50,152 nucleotides of DNA from Nitrosomonas sp. (GTDB taxonomy: Bacteria > Pseudomonadota > Gammaproteobacteria > Burkholderiales > Nitrosomonadaceae), in NCBI GenBank assembly GCA_020852475.1, contig JADZAR010000133.1, forward strand, positions 1-50,152, read 5' to 3'. A program made the position numbers and the translations under genes. Shown piece by piece: positions 1-8,641 of the stretch; within the stretch, counting starts at the first letter, position 1, and every line of letters begins with the position of its first letter. The notes under the pieces were generated by a model that saw only the letters and a list, made by a program, of their open reading frames with translations, was not told the origin of the DNA and searched no databases.

Positions 1-87
1 GACACAACGGGAGATTACAAAAAAACGAATTTTGAAGCGCAGTATGTATAATTAGCGCGCGCTGTTTAAATATCACAAAAAAATTCA

Positions 88-1824
88 TTGGAAAATTTGC
101 TCATTCCTTATCAAGCTGCCGGAAATATCACGGCCAGCCGCGTTCTGGTGCTTGCCCCCCATCCTGACGATGAAGTCTTTGGCTGCGGCGGGGCCATTAT
201 GCGGCACATTGAACAACATGTACCTGTCCACGTCATCATTGTCACCGATGGCGCTTACGGCGTCAGTCCGGATGAAGCAAGCGCATATGTCCAACAACGT
301 CGGAACGAAAGCATCGCCGCCGCCGCCATCCTGGGTTCTGGAACGCCCATGTTCTGGCAACAGCCTGACCGCGGACTCTATTATGGCGAGAAACTGATCG
401 GCGAAATTTCGGCTGCGATACACGAAACCCAGGCCGATTTGATCTACGCACCCTCGGTTTATGAAGTCCATCCGGATCATCGTGCGCTGGCCATGGCGAC
501 GCTTGAAGCCGTCCGCCGGTGCGAAAACCCTGTGCAACTGGCGCTGTACGAGATTGGTCAACCTTTCCAGCCCAATCTGTTACTCGATATCAGCGATCTG
601 GCGGCGCGCAAAATGGACGCCATGCGCTGCTTTGCATCACAAACTGCCAGACAACGCTACGACCTCGATATTGCCGCGCTCAACCGTTACCGCACCTATA
701 CGCTGCCAGCCGACGTCAGCGCAGCCGAAGCGTATATTCTGACGGACACAAAAGCGCTGGCCAGCGATCCATTAAAACTGTACCAATCGGAACACGCGCG
801 CCAACAGAAAACAGGACTGCCGATAGACACCGGCGATCTCCCGCTGGTCAGCGTGATTATCCGCAGCATGGATCGCGACACGTTGTCCGACGCGCTGGAT
901 TCCGTCGCCTTGCAAACTTATCCGAATATCGAAGTCGTTCTGGTCAATGCGAAAGGCCCGGGGCACCGCGCCGTTGGTAAGTGGTGCGGACGCTTTCCGT
1001 TGCGGCGCATTGAAAGCGACGAGCGCCTGGAACGCGGCAAGGCGGCGAATACCGGGTTGCAAGCCGCTAAAGGCGATTTTCTGATTTTTCTGGATGACGA
1101 CGACTGGTTCCTGCCGCACCATATCACACGCTTGAAAGAAGCATTCGATCACCCCGGACAAATCGTCGCAGTTTATTCAGCGATCCAATGCGTTAATGAT
1201 AAAGGAGAAGAAACCAGGTTGATGAACGAAGCGTTTGACGCCACGCAATTGTACATCAACAACTTTATTCCCATTCATGCAACGCTTTTCCGAAGCTTCG
1301 TCAGAGAAAAAGGCGTCTGCTTTGATGAGGCACTGCCCGTCTGCGAGGACTGGGATTTCTGGCTGCAACTGTCTGAACATGGCACATTCCGGTTTGTTGC
1401 CGAAACTGGCGCTATTTACCGGATTCAAAACGACTCAGGCTCCGGTGTATGGACCAATGCCGACCTTACCCGGCAGACCATGATCAGCATATACCGGAAA
1501 TGGCTGCCGCAATTGCAGGACAAAACACTATGGTCCATTCTGGAATATGCGCGCTATAAACAGCTTTACGTTGAATTTCATACGCAAGCAAGCATGAGTA
1601 TTGCTCAAAAGGATGGGCAGATTGCGGGCATGCAACTGTCGATAACCGAACGCGATGAAAGGATTACCGAACGTGATAAACTCATCAAAGAGCGTGATAA
1701 ACTCATCGAAGAGCGTAATCAACAGATTACGTCGATTTTATCTTCAACAAGCTGGCGAATAACTCGGCCGTTTCGATCAATTATGGTGTTTATTCGCAAC
1801 CACCTGTTATCCCGAACACATTAA
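88..1824 (+). CDS. PIG-L/LmbE deacetylase fused to GT2 glycosyltransferase
   Basis: This is a two-domain protein of 578 aa. Residues 20-230 are a PIG-L/LmbE-type zinc-dependent N-deacetylase: HPDDE is seen at 25-29 and HPDH at 128-131, both metal-binding motifs of that family. From about residue 252 a family 2 glycosyltransferase begins (LVSVIIRS), with an acidic DDDD cluster at 336-339 for nucleotide-sugar/metal binding. The last 70 residues contain repeats of ERDKLI/ERDERI, likely a coiled coil, and a basic TSWRITRPFR tail often seen on large bacterial glycosyltransferases. The start is TTG at 88; an in-frame stop at 67-69 excludes longer versions and no ATG lies close by. It heads a same-strand glycan cluster (methyltransferase, WbsX, GT2, epimerase). 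The likely role is deacetylation plus transfer of an amino sugar in surface polysaccharide synthesis. The domains are clear; the substrate is unknown. Confidence 0.88.
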   Translation: MENLLIPYQAAGNITASRVLVLAPHPDDEVFGCGGAIMRHIEQHVPVHVIIVTDGAYGVSPDEASAYVQQRRNESIAAAAILGSGTPMFWQQPDRGLYYGEKLIGEISAAIHETQADLIYAPSVYEVHPDHRALAMATLEAVRRCENPVQLALYEIGQPFQPNLLLDISDLAARKMDAMRCFASQTARQRYDLDIAALNRYRTYTLPADVSAAEAYILTDTKALASDPLKLYQSEHARQQKTGLPIDTGDLPLVSVIIRSMDRDTLSDALDSVALQTYPNIEVVLVNAKGPGHRAVGKWCGRFPLRRIESDERLERGKAANTGLQAAKGDFLIFLDDDDWFLPHHITRLKEAFDHPGQIVAVYSAIQCVNDKGEETRLMNEAFDATQLYINNFIPIHATLFRSFVREKGVCFDEALPVCEDWDFWLQLSEHGTFRFVAETGAIYRIQNDSGSGVWTNADLTRQTMISIYRKWLPQLQDKTLWSILEYARYKQLYVEFHTQASMSIAQKDGQIAGMQLSITERDERITERDKLIKERDKLIEERNQQITSILSSTSWRITRPFRSIMVFIRNHLLSRTH

Positions 1825-1844
1825 CTCGACACACAATCTATTCA

Positions 1845-2687
1845 ATGGAAACTCAAATCCGGCACACTTACGAATATACAGTTGACTTAAATTCCCGGAC
1901 TGCGCCAACATTTGTCGCCGAACTGACGGGGTCGCACAAACGTGTATTGGAAATAGGCTGCGGACCGGGCTCAATCACCCGGATTCTGGCGCTACAGGGG
2001 CAGTGCCGGGTAACCGGCATTGAACTGGACACTTCCGCAATCGAAAAGGCAGCCCCGTATTGCGAGCAAATTTTTCAGGCGGATTTGAATGCTCCGGAGT
2101 GGTTATCCCTGGTCGAGGCGATGAATCCTTTCGATGTGGTAGTCGCGGCGGATGTACTTGAACATCTTTATGATCCATGGGTTACATTAAAACGCATGAC
2201 CACCCTCATAGGCCCAAATGGCTATCTTGTGATTTCGCTGCCGCATGTGGGCCACGCAGCTGTGGTATCATGCCTGCTCAACAGTGACTTTGAATACCGC
2301 GACTGGGGACTGCTTGACCGTACACATATCCGTTTCTTCGGCCTCAGGAATATCGAAAATCTGTTTGAGCAAGCCGGTCTGAAGATGATTGATGTCCGCT
2401 ATGTCACGAAAACACCGGAGGAAACAGAGTTTGCCGCAAGCTGGAACCGGCTTACAGGAATGCAGCAAAAAGCGCTGAAGGAATGCGAATACGCCAATAT
2501 TTATCAAGTGGTTGTCAAGGCCGCACCGCTCAGCTATCCCGGCGCGATCGTGTCGCTGACGAAAGCGCCTCAGCATGTTGCACCACATCATGGAATATCG
2601 TGGAAACACCGTATTTCCAGGCATCTGAGTCATAGAACCAAGCAACGCATTCGGGCAAGCCTCGGTTTCTTTAACATCCGAATCTGA
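1845..2687 (+). CDS. Class I SAM-dependent methyltransferase
   Basis: This 280-aa protein has the Rossmann-type SAM motif I VLEIGCGPG at residues 34-42, an acidic residue after beta-2 (GIELD) and the post-motif DVVVAADVLEHLYDP, all typical of the Methyltransf_23/12 group. The segment LVISLPHVGH followed by DRTHIRFF is shared with the methyltransferase at 28052-29179, so the two are distant paralogues. It starts 20 bp after the deacetylase/GT2 fusion and precedes a WbsX protein, so it probably methylates a sugar or glycan intermediate, perhaps as chain terminator or decoration. The exact substrate cannot be read from the sequence. Confidence 0.88.
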   Translation: METQIRHTYEYTVDLNSRTAPTFVAELTGSHKRVLEIGCGPGSITRILALQGQCRVTGIELDTSAIEKAAPYCEQIFQADLNAPEWLSLVEAMNPFDVVVAADVLEHLYDPWVTLKRMTTLIGPNGYLVISLPHVGHAAVVSCLLNSDFEYRDWGLLDRTHIRFFGLRNIENLFEQAGLKMIDVRYVTKTPEETEFAASWNRLTGMQQKALKECEYANIYQVVVKAAPLSYPGAIVSLTKAPQHVAPHHGISWKHRISRHLSHRTKQRIRASLGFFNIRI

Positions 2688-2732
2688 TCATCGCTTGATT
2701 TGCATTACCGTTAATTCTCGAAAATTAAATTC

Positions 2733-4040
2733 ATGAAACAGTCCACGCCGCCCCGTGCGTTGCCGGAAAACCAGCCTGCACCCCGCTTGATCGCTTTTTA
2801 TCTGACCCAGTTCCACCCAACGCCGGAGAATGATCAATGGTGGGGAAAAGGCTTTACTGAGTGGACAAATGTCACCAAGGCGCAACCGCTGTTTCATGAT
2901 CACTATCAGCCGCATTTGCCGGAGGATTTCGGTTTCTACGATCTGCGCGTTCGCGAAACCCGGCGCGATCAAATCAGGGTGGCGAAACAATACGGCCTAT
3001 CCGGATTTTGTTATCACTACTACTGGTTCTCGGGCAAACGAATTTTAAATCTGCCGCTTGATGACATGCTTGCCGATCCGGAAAGCGACATGCCATTCTG
3101 CCTGTGCTGGGCCAATGAAAACTGGACACGCCGCTGGGATGCGGCTGACCATGAAATACTGATCGCCCAGAAATATCTGCCTGATGACGATTTAAATTTC
3201 ATCAAGTCATTGATGCCGTTTTTCAGCGATCAGCGTTATATCAGAGTCGACGGCAAGCCTTTTCTCATTGTTTACCGGCCGCAGCATCTTCCTGATGCGA
3301 AAAAGACACTGGAGATCTGGCGCGAATATTGCCGGTCAAGCGGACTCGGCGAGATCCATCTTTGCGCCGCTTTAACCCATGGCAACGAGGACTATATTCA
3401 GTATGGATTTGATAGCGGAGTCGAGTTTCCGCCCCATAATCTAAAAAACAGCAACATCAATGATGAGATCGCGTTTCACGAGCCCTTTCAAGGTAATGTT
3501 CTACAATATTCCGTGATCGCGCAGTCCTATCTTGACCGCACCTATGGCACGGACGGGACAGCGCGAGTCTTTAAAACTGTATTTCCTTCCTGGGACAATA
3601 CGGCCCGAACCAAAAACCGCGCACTGGTCGTGCTGAACGGCACGCCCGAGAATTACGAATACTGGCTGTCGTCCACGATTGATGCGAGTATCCGCTGCGG
3701 TGAAGAAGAATCACTGATATTCATTAATGCCTGGAATGAATGGGCCGAAGGCTGCCACCTTGAACCAGATCGCCGTTTTGGTCACGGTTTTCTGGAATCA
3801 ACACTAAACGCCAGAAATGGTTTGCGCAGATTTTCTTCATTCGTGCACACTGATCTGCCTCGAACCGAAGAAATCCGGCACAGAACATTCTGGCAGGATA
3901 TTGCACATGTCATTCACTATCATGCTTCCCTTAAGCTGGGCAACCTGAAACTCGCTGTTAATCGCCGTCCATGGCTGCGCAAACTGTTATTGCCCGCTGT
4001 CAGGCTTCTGCGTCTTCATCAAGCAAGAAAAACCGGATAA
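2733..4040 (+). CDS. WbsX-family (GH99-like) glycan protein
   Basis: The 435-aa product matches the WbsX/GH99-like family found in O-antigen and capsule clusters: an N-terminal IAFYLTQFHP, then WWGKGFTEWTNV, HYQPHLP, CYHYYWFSGKR, FCLCWANENWTRRWD and near the end FINAWNEWAEGCHLEPD. No signal peptide or membrane span is visible, so it is probably cytoplasmic. Family members are annotated variously as glycosyltransferases or as endo-mannosidase-like hydrolases; the catalytic activity is not established from sequence alone. It sits 45 bp after the methyltransferase on the same strand and immediately before a broken GT2 gene, consistent with a surface-polysaccharide operon. Confidence 0.87.
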   Translation: MKQSTPPRALPENQPAPRLIAFYLTQFHPTPENDQWWGKGFTEWTNVTKAQPLFHDHYQPHLPEDFGFYDLRVRETRRDQIRVAKQYGLSGFCYHYYWFSGKRILNLPLDDMLADPESDMPFCLCWANENWTRRWDAADHEILIAQKYLPDDDLNFIKSLMPFFSDQRYIRVDGKPFLIVYRPQHLPDAKKTLEIWREYCRSSGLGEIHLCAALTHGNEDYIQYGFDSGVEFPPHNLKNSNINDEIAFHEPFQGNVLQYSVIAQSYLDRTYGTDGTARVFKTVFPSWDNTARTKNRALVVLNGTPENYEYWLSSTIDASIRCGEEESLIFINAWNEWAEGCHLEPDRRFGHGFLESTLNARNGLRRFSSFVHTDLPRTEEIRHRTFWQDIAHVIHYHASLKLGNLKLAVNRRPWLRKLLLPAVRLLRLHQARKTG

Positions 4041-4053
4041 TGCGCCCAATTTA

Positions 4054-5032
4054 ATGCCTATAATCACCCGTTTCAATCATTGTTGTTAATTACAATGCAG
4101 GCCGGATACTGACCCAGTGTGTTACGCATGCCTTAAAGCAGGCGCGACAGGTCGTCGTCGTTGACAACGACTCCGCAGATACCAGCATTGCTGACCTCAA
4201 AGCGCATTTTCCCGATGAAAACCGCCTGATTATTCATCATTCAAGCCGCAATCTCGGTTTTTCCGCCGGTTGCAATATCGGCTGCAAAAAAGCAAACGAA
4301 CTGGCAACCGAACGTTATATCCTGTTTCTCAATCCGGATTGCATGCTTGAACCCGGCAGTCTGAAACATCTGCTGCAAGCGCTTGAGGCGGATCCGGAAG
4401 CAGGCATGGCCGGCGGTCATATACAAAACCCCGACGGTTCGGAACAGGGTGGCGGACGGCGGGATGTGCCCTCGCCCTGGCGCGCTTTTGTACGTGCTTC
4501 GGGTTTATACCGCCTGGAAAAATTCTGGCCGGAGCTGTTTCCCGATTTTCATCTGCACAAAAAACCATTGCCGGACAAGCCGATTGAAGTTGAAGCCACC
4601 GCAGGCGCGATGATGCTGGTACGGCGTGAAGCCCTACAAGAAGTTGGCGGTTGGGATGAGGGTTATTTTCTGCATTGCGAGGATCTCTATCTGTGCATGC
4701 GTTTCCGTCAGAAAGGCTGGAGAATATTATTTGTTCCTGATGCAAAGGCGATTCATTATCAGGGCACCTGCAGTCAAGCACGACCTATTTTCGTGGCCTG
4801 GCATAAACATAAAGGCATGATCCGCTTCTATAAGAAATTTTTGAAGAAGGTGCACGCGCACTTCATCCGACAACGATTGGTTATCAAAAAACCAGCGAGC
4901 GACCAAATTGAGCCCGTTTTTAAAGCAAATACAAGTCAGGATAGAATAAGCAGAATTGTGCGCCAATACGCATATAGAGCAATTTCAGGCCAGTATTATC
5001 GATTTCATGACAGAGTTTGCACGCGCTGTTGA
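4054..5032 (+). pseudogene. GT2 glycosyltransferase pseudogene (5' frameshift, replaced 3' end)
   Basis: An ATG at 4054 reads MPIIT and then goes out of frame; skipping one base in the CCC run at 4067-4069 continues as VSIIVVNYNAG, the normal start of a GT2 domain. The reading frame is then open to 5032 and includes NLGFSAGCNIGC, LFLNPDC and HCEDLYLC, almost identical to the intact paralogue at 7712-8641. After RFYKKF (about 4840) similarity stops abruptly: the paralogue's C-terminal hydrophobic segment is missing and about 60 unrelated residues follow. The gene therefore appears damaged at both ends. The 5' lesion might be a sequencing error in a homopolymer, but the 3' loss cannot be. Partial activity of an internally started product is unlikely. 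Confidence 0.8.
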
Positions 5033-5243
5033 TCTGACAGGCTACAGTTTTGAAGACATCAAGCCTTTTATTTTAACGCTCGCCAAGAGAGCAATTGTCT
5101 TTCCCACACCTGAAGAAATAGATAAACTCATGCAACTCGGGCACACGGAAGATTTCGGCACCAGTAATGTGATGGGTTTTCGTTATGAAAAATTTGACGT
5201 TGGCTGGCTTTATTCAGACCACGCCGTTTATTTAGAAAATTAG
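4956..5243 (+). CDS. Small hypothetical ORF, possible gene remnant
   Basis: This open frame of up to 95 codons begins at a TTG (4956) and has a possible ATG at 5007. It encodes a soluble-looking acidic peptide (FARAVDLTGYSFEDIKPF, then TPEEIDKLMQLG, ending DVGWLYSDHAVYLEN). No family is recognised. It overlaps the replaced 3' end of the GT2 pseudogene in another frame, and no clear ribosome-binding site precedes it. The composition looks protein-like, so it may be the C-terminal fragment of a gene truncated by the same rearrangement that cut the GT2 gene. Confidence 0.35.
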   Translation: MCANTHIEQFQASIIDFMTEFARAVDLTGYSFEDIKPFILTLAKRAIVFPTPEEIDKLMQLGHTEDFGTSNVMGFRYEKFDVGWLYSDHAVYLEN

Positions 5244-5869
5244 CCGTGGCAAACTGGAAATATGGTACGGCTCGCTCACGTGGCATTCCGGGATTTAACA
5301 TGATTATTCGTTTTTACGATTTGATAAAATCAAAATAATGAAAAAATTATTCTTTAACAAGCAGCATGACCTTGCAGCTTGTAGTTGCGCACAAAATTTC
5401 AAAATCATTAATTCAATATCTATTTCGCCAGCCTTCACCCAAAAATAAACGGCAAGCTACAGTATTTCTACTCCATTGGTATGACTTTTTACTCTTGTTC
5501 CTGGTACATTATTGTTTTACATTTTTTCAAAATATTAATAAGCTGAGGTAGCTGTTTGTCAAACTAAAACGATAAAGTTAAATAAGCTGAGGTAGCTGTT
5601 TGTCAAACTAAAACGATAAAGTTAAGAGTCTTAAGTTATAACATGCAAAGTTTCACTGTATACCCTTTAGGCATCAAATTTCGGCAGTAGATTTCCATAT
5701 TTATCAATTAAAACATGATGATACCGGACTAAGAAATCGAAATTTGAAGAACAAAAGGTATAGTTTTGTAGTTGCAAATACCTTAGAGGATTTTACTGCA
5801 AGGCAGCGGAAAAGTATTTCAATCCAAGCGTAAAATTACAATGTTTGTTTTTTCTGTTAGGAGTTTGTT
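5244..5869. other. AT-rich intergenic stretch of an accessory island
   Basis: This gap of about 620 bp is visibly richer in A and T than the flanking glycan genes. It contains a 44-bp tandem duplication (listed separately) and the ribosome-binding site of the following secreted-protein gene, TAGGAG at about 5858. The short open frames here are not convincing genes. Together with the downstream AT-rich gene it looks like horizontally acquired DNA between two copies of a glycosyltransferase gene. Confidence 0.5.
5537..5625. repeat. 44-bp perfect tandem duplication
   Basis: Two identical copies lie head to tail: 5537-5580 and 5581-5624, with identity carrying one base further. The unit begins AATAAGCTGAGG and contains GTTTGTCAAAC, itself an imperfect inverted repeat. 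Only two copies occur here. It could be a replication-slippage duplication or a duplicated binding site about 250 bp upstream of the DUF5648 gene. Confidence 0.9.
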
Positions 5870-7267
5870 ATGTCTGGTATCAAGACCTTCAACATTTTAA
5901 TCAAAATTATTCTGCAAATCTCAATAATTTCAGTGTTTTCATTCGCGCATGCAATTGAAATAATTGACGATAAAAGTTTTACAAATGGATTTAGGAAGGC
6001 GCCTAGTAGAGGACCTGAGTGCAGTTTTCCTGTGGCAAACAGACCTGCGGGCAGCTGGCACTTTGTAGAAGTTGCCGAAAATACATTTTTTTGTGCAAAC
6101 CCTGCAAACAAGCCTAATACTGCAATCAGTGCGCGTACCAGCTTAATTTCGTCTAACGGGGCCAAGTCTTTTTCATTTGGGAATGGCGCTGCCCGAATGA
6201 AATACAATTCTAAGCAAGAGTGGATAAACGGATGCAATATGCAAAATGCGCCTAACTATGGTGACCCCGTTACTCATTGGCCTCACCTATTGTTTGCAAA
6301 TACACTTCCAAATACAGATTCAAGTGGTTTTATATCACAAACAGAAAGAAATAGTTTCGGTCTTAATTATTCTTTTACCTTTTCCGCTGAATTCAAGCTA
6401 AATAAATTAACTAAAAATGGCAGCGAATGTGATTTAGAAAGCGATCCTTCTTTACACTACGGAGCACAGAATCGTGCGCTCTTCTACATCGGCCTAGTAT
6501 TAGTAAAAAAACAGTATGACCGCCTAATTGCTCCAGGCAGAAACAAGATTTATTTAGTTATCAATGCCGCACGTTTAGGAAATAATTTTAGTACGCCTTG
6601 GCTAGGAAACGACCAATTATCAGACTCCAATCCAGTTTACATTACAGCAGATAATGAATATGGAATCGGCAGCCCCAATGGGCAGTGGAAAAGCGTGACT
6701 TTTAATGTCAATAAAGTTGCCCAACAGGCCTTAGACAAAATATACAAGCAACATGGTGAATATCACAAACTAGAAGATTATTATGTTGGTGAACTTTATC
6801 TGGGCTGGGAAATTTGGGGGGGATTTGATACTGATATTGAGTTTAAAAATATTTCGTTGCAAAAATCCACCTCCAACGCTTATGCTAGCCTACATCGGTA
6901 CTGGAACCACCCGGCTGGAGATCACTATTACACCACGGATTATATACCCGGTGGTTTTTTAGGCTATGTATATGAAGGTAATATAGGGCGCCTATCAATA
7001 AATCAACCGAGTGGCACCAAACCATTTGTTCAGTTTTACAATGCAGCAAATGCAGACCATGCATACAGTACGAGCCCGACTCAATCTCCAGGAAACGGAT
7101 ACGAATTCGAAAAAACTTTGGGTTATCTCAGTCCTTTAAATACAGGAACAAAGCTGTATGAATATTGGGAGCCCAATATTCGTGATCATTACTATACGCA
7201 AGACTATATCCCAGGAGGATTTTCTGGGTATCAATATCAAGGACGCTTTCCTGGTGATTTAAAATAG
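5870..7267 (+). CDS. Secreted protein with C-terminal DUF5648-type repeats
   Basis: The 465-aa product begins with a Sec signal peptide (a hydrophobic IILQISIISVFSFAHA; cleavage probably after AHA near residue 29). The central 300 residues match no family I can name. From about residue 340 three related segments appear (RYWNHPAGDHYYTTDYIPGG, then FYNAANADHAYSTS, then YEYWEPNIRDHYYTQDYIPGG), the pattern of the DUF5648 repeat found in bacterial extracellular proteins. The start ATG has a good Shine-Dalgarno TAGGAG about 7 bases upstream. Codon use and AT content differ from the neighbours, pointing to recent acquisition. It stands alone, with long intergenic regions on both sides. The product should be periplasmic or extracellular; its function is unknown. 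Confidence 0.85.
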   Translation: MSGIKTFNILIKIILQISIISVFSFAHAIEIIDDKSFTNGFRKAPSRGPECSFPVANRPAGSWHFVEVAENTFFCANPANKPNTAISARTSLISSNGAKSFSFGNGAARMKYNSKQEWINGCNMQNAPNYGDPVTHWPHLLFANTLPNTDSSGFISQTERNSFGLNYSFTFSAEFKLNKLTKNGSECDLESDPSLHYGAQNRALFYIGLVLVKKQYDRLIAPGRNKIYLVINAARLGNNFSTPWLGNDQLSDSNPVYITADNEYGIGSPNGQWKSVTFNVNKVAQQALDKIYKQHGEYHKLEDYYVGELYLGWEIWGGFDTDIEFKNISLQKSTSNAYASLHRYWNHPAGDHYYTTDYIPGGFLGYVYEGNIGRLSINQPSGTKPFVQFYNAANADHAYSTSPTQSPGNGYEFEKTLGYLSPLNTGTKLYEYWEPNIRDHYYTQDYIPGGFSGYQYQGRFPGDLK

Positions 7268-7711
7268 CAGACTGGATTATTTTAACTAACTGTAAGGGTT
7301 CATCGCGCTCTTGCAATCTTATCCACGAAAGAGTCTCCGCTTGCCGGGGACTCGATTCACAAAATGGTTATCTACACTATGGGGCAGATTAACATGTTGC
7401 AAGAAGAATCCGTTTAATCACTCAAGTTGCAAACTTAAGCTGATGTTGAAAGGATTGATGGATGGTTTTAAAGGGAAGACAGGAAAATTGGAAGATTCCA
7501 AATAATGTATTGTTCACGCTGTAACGCATCATTAATTTGCTTCGCTTCAAACTGAGCTACTTCTGCACAAATCAGTGGATTCGGTCAGCTAAAACTACTC
7601 TTTTATATATGCAATATGCGTGTCCCCTTGCTATTTTTAACAATTTATTACATAAATCGGTAGTCAATATTGATCCTATAACCGATCAGTGAATAATAAA
7701 AAAGACTTTAG
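7268..7711. other. AT-rich intergenic stretch with weak small ORF
   Basis: About 440 bp separate the DUF5648 gene from the intact GT2 gene. One frame (7311-7505, 64 codons) is open but has no recognisable domain and no clear ribosome-binding site; it is basic and cysteine-containing and is probably non-coding or a remnant. No convincing terminator, transposase or tRNA-like sequence is visible. Confidence 0.4.
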
Positions 7712-8641
7712 ATGAAAACTGAAGCTTACAGAAAAAAATCGATTGTCGCAGTAATTGTTAACTATAACGCAGGCGCTTTGCTGACCGAATGTGTTGCATT
7801 GATACTGAAAGCAACCGACTCGATTATTATCGTTGATAATGCATCCACCGATTCAAGCCTGTCGACACTGATTGCTCAATTCCAGCATGAACCCCGGCTT
7901 AGTATCATACGCAACACGACCAATCTCGGTTTTTCCGCCGGTTGCAATATCGGCTGCCAAAAAGCAAACGAACTGGCAACCGAACGTTATATCCTGTTTC
8001 TCAATCCGGATTGCATGCTTGAACCCGGCAGTCTGAAACACCTGCTGCAAGCGCTTGAGGCGGACCCGGAAGCAGGCATGGCCGGCGGTCATATACAAAA
8101 TCCCGACGGTTCGGAACAGGGTGGTGGACGGCGGGATGTGCCCTCGCCCTGGCGCGCTTTTGTACGTGCTTCGGGTTTATACCGCTTGGAAAAATACTGG
8201 CCGGAGCTGTTTCCCGATTTTCATCTGCACAAGAAACCTCTGCCCGACAAGCCAATTGCAGTAGAGGCCACCACAGGCGCGATGATGCTGGTGCGGCGCG
8301 AGGCATTGCAGGCGGTCGGTGGCTGGGATGAAGGTTATTTTCTGCATTGCGAGGATCTCGATCTGTGCGTGCGCTTCCGCCAGCAAGGCTGGAAAATATT
8401 ATTTGTTCCCGATGCCAGGGCAATTCATTATCAAGGTACTTGCAGCAAGGCACGGCCCGTTTTTGTGGCCTGGCATAAACATCGCGGCATGATCCGCTTT
8501 TACAGGAAATTTTTTGGTACGGCATACCCTCCCTTGTTGATGGGGCTGGTGATATGCGGCGTGTGGTTACGCTTCATGCTCACCGTTCTGTACCATTCGC
8601 TTCGGTGGGTTCGTCAGTCTTTAAAACCGAAACATGGATAA
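7712..8641 (+). CDS. GT2 family glycosyltransferase (rhamnosyltransferase-like)
   Basis: This 309-aa family 2 glycosyltransferase has VAVIVNYNAG at 12-21, VDNAST at 41-46, NLGFSAGCNIGC at 71-82, the NPD metal/nucleotide-sugar motif at 98-100 and WDEGYFLHCEDLDLC with the usual acidic ED pair. The last 40 residues include a hydrophobic stretch (LLMGLVICGVWLRFM) that could anchor it to the inner membrane. The ATG at 7712 fits the family start. From about 7920 to 8510 it is nearly identical in DNA to the pseudogene at 4054-5032, whereas the first 70 codons are clearly divergent. It overlaps the next gene by 8 bp, so the two are translationally coupled. It probably adds a deoxyhexose to a surface glycan. 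Confidence 0.9.
   Translation: MKTEAYRKKSIVAVIVNYNAGALLTECVALILKATDSIIIVDNASTDSSLSTLIAQFQHEPRLSIIRNTTNLGFSAGCNIGCQKANELATERYILFLNPDCMLEPGSLKHLLQALEADPEAGMAGGHIQNPDGSEQGGGRRDVPSPWRAFVRASGLYRLEKYWPELFPDFHLHKKPLPDKPIAVEATTGAMMLVRREALQAVGGWDEGYFLHCEDLDLCVRFRQQGWKILFVPDARAIHYQGTCSKARPVFVAWHKHRGMIRFYRKFFGTAYPPLLMGLVICGVWLRFMLTVLYHSLRWVRQSLKPKHG

Noticed and set aside
5366-5551. 61-codon open frame in the AT-rich island
   Set aside because: It has no ribosome-binding site or recognisable domain, and it runs into the 44-bp tandem duplication; chance opening in AT-rich DNA is more likely.
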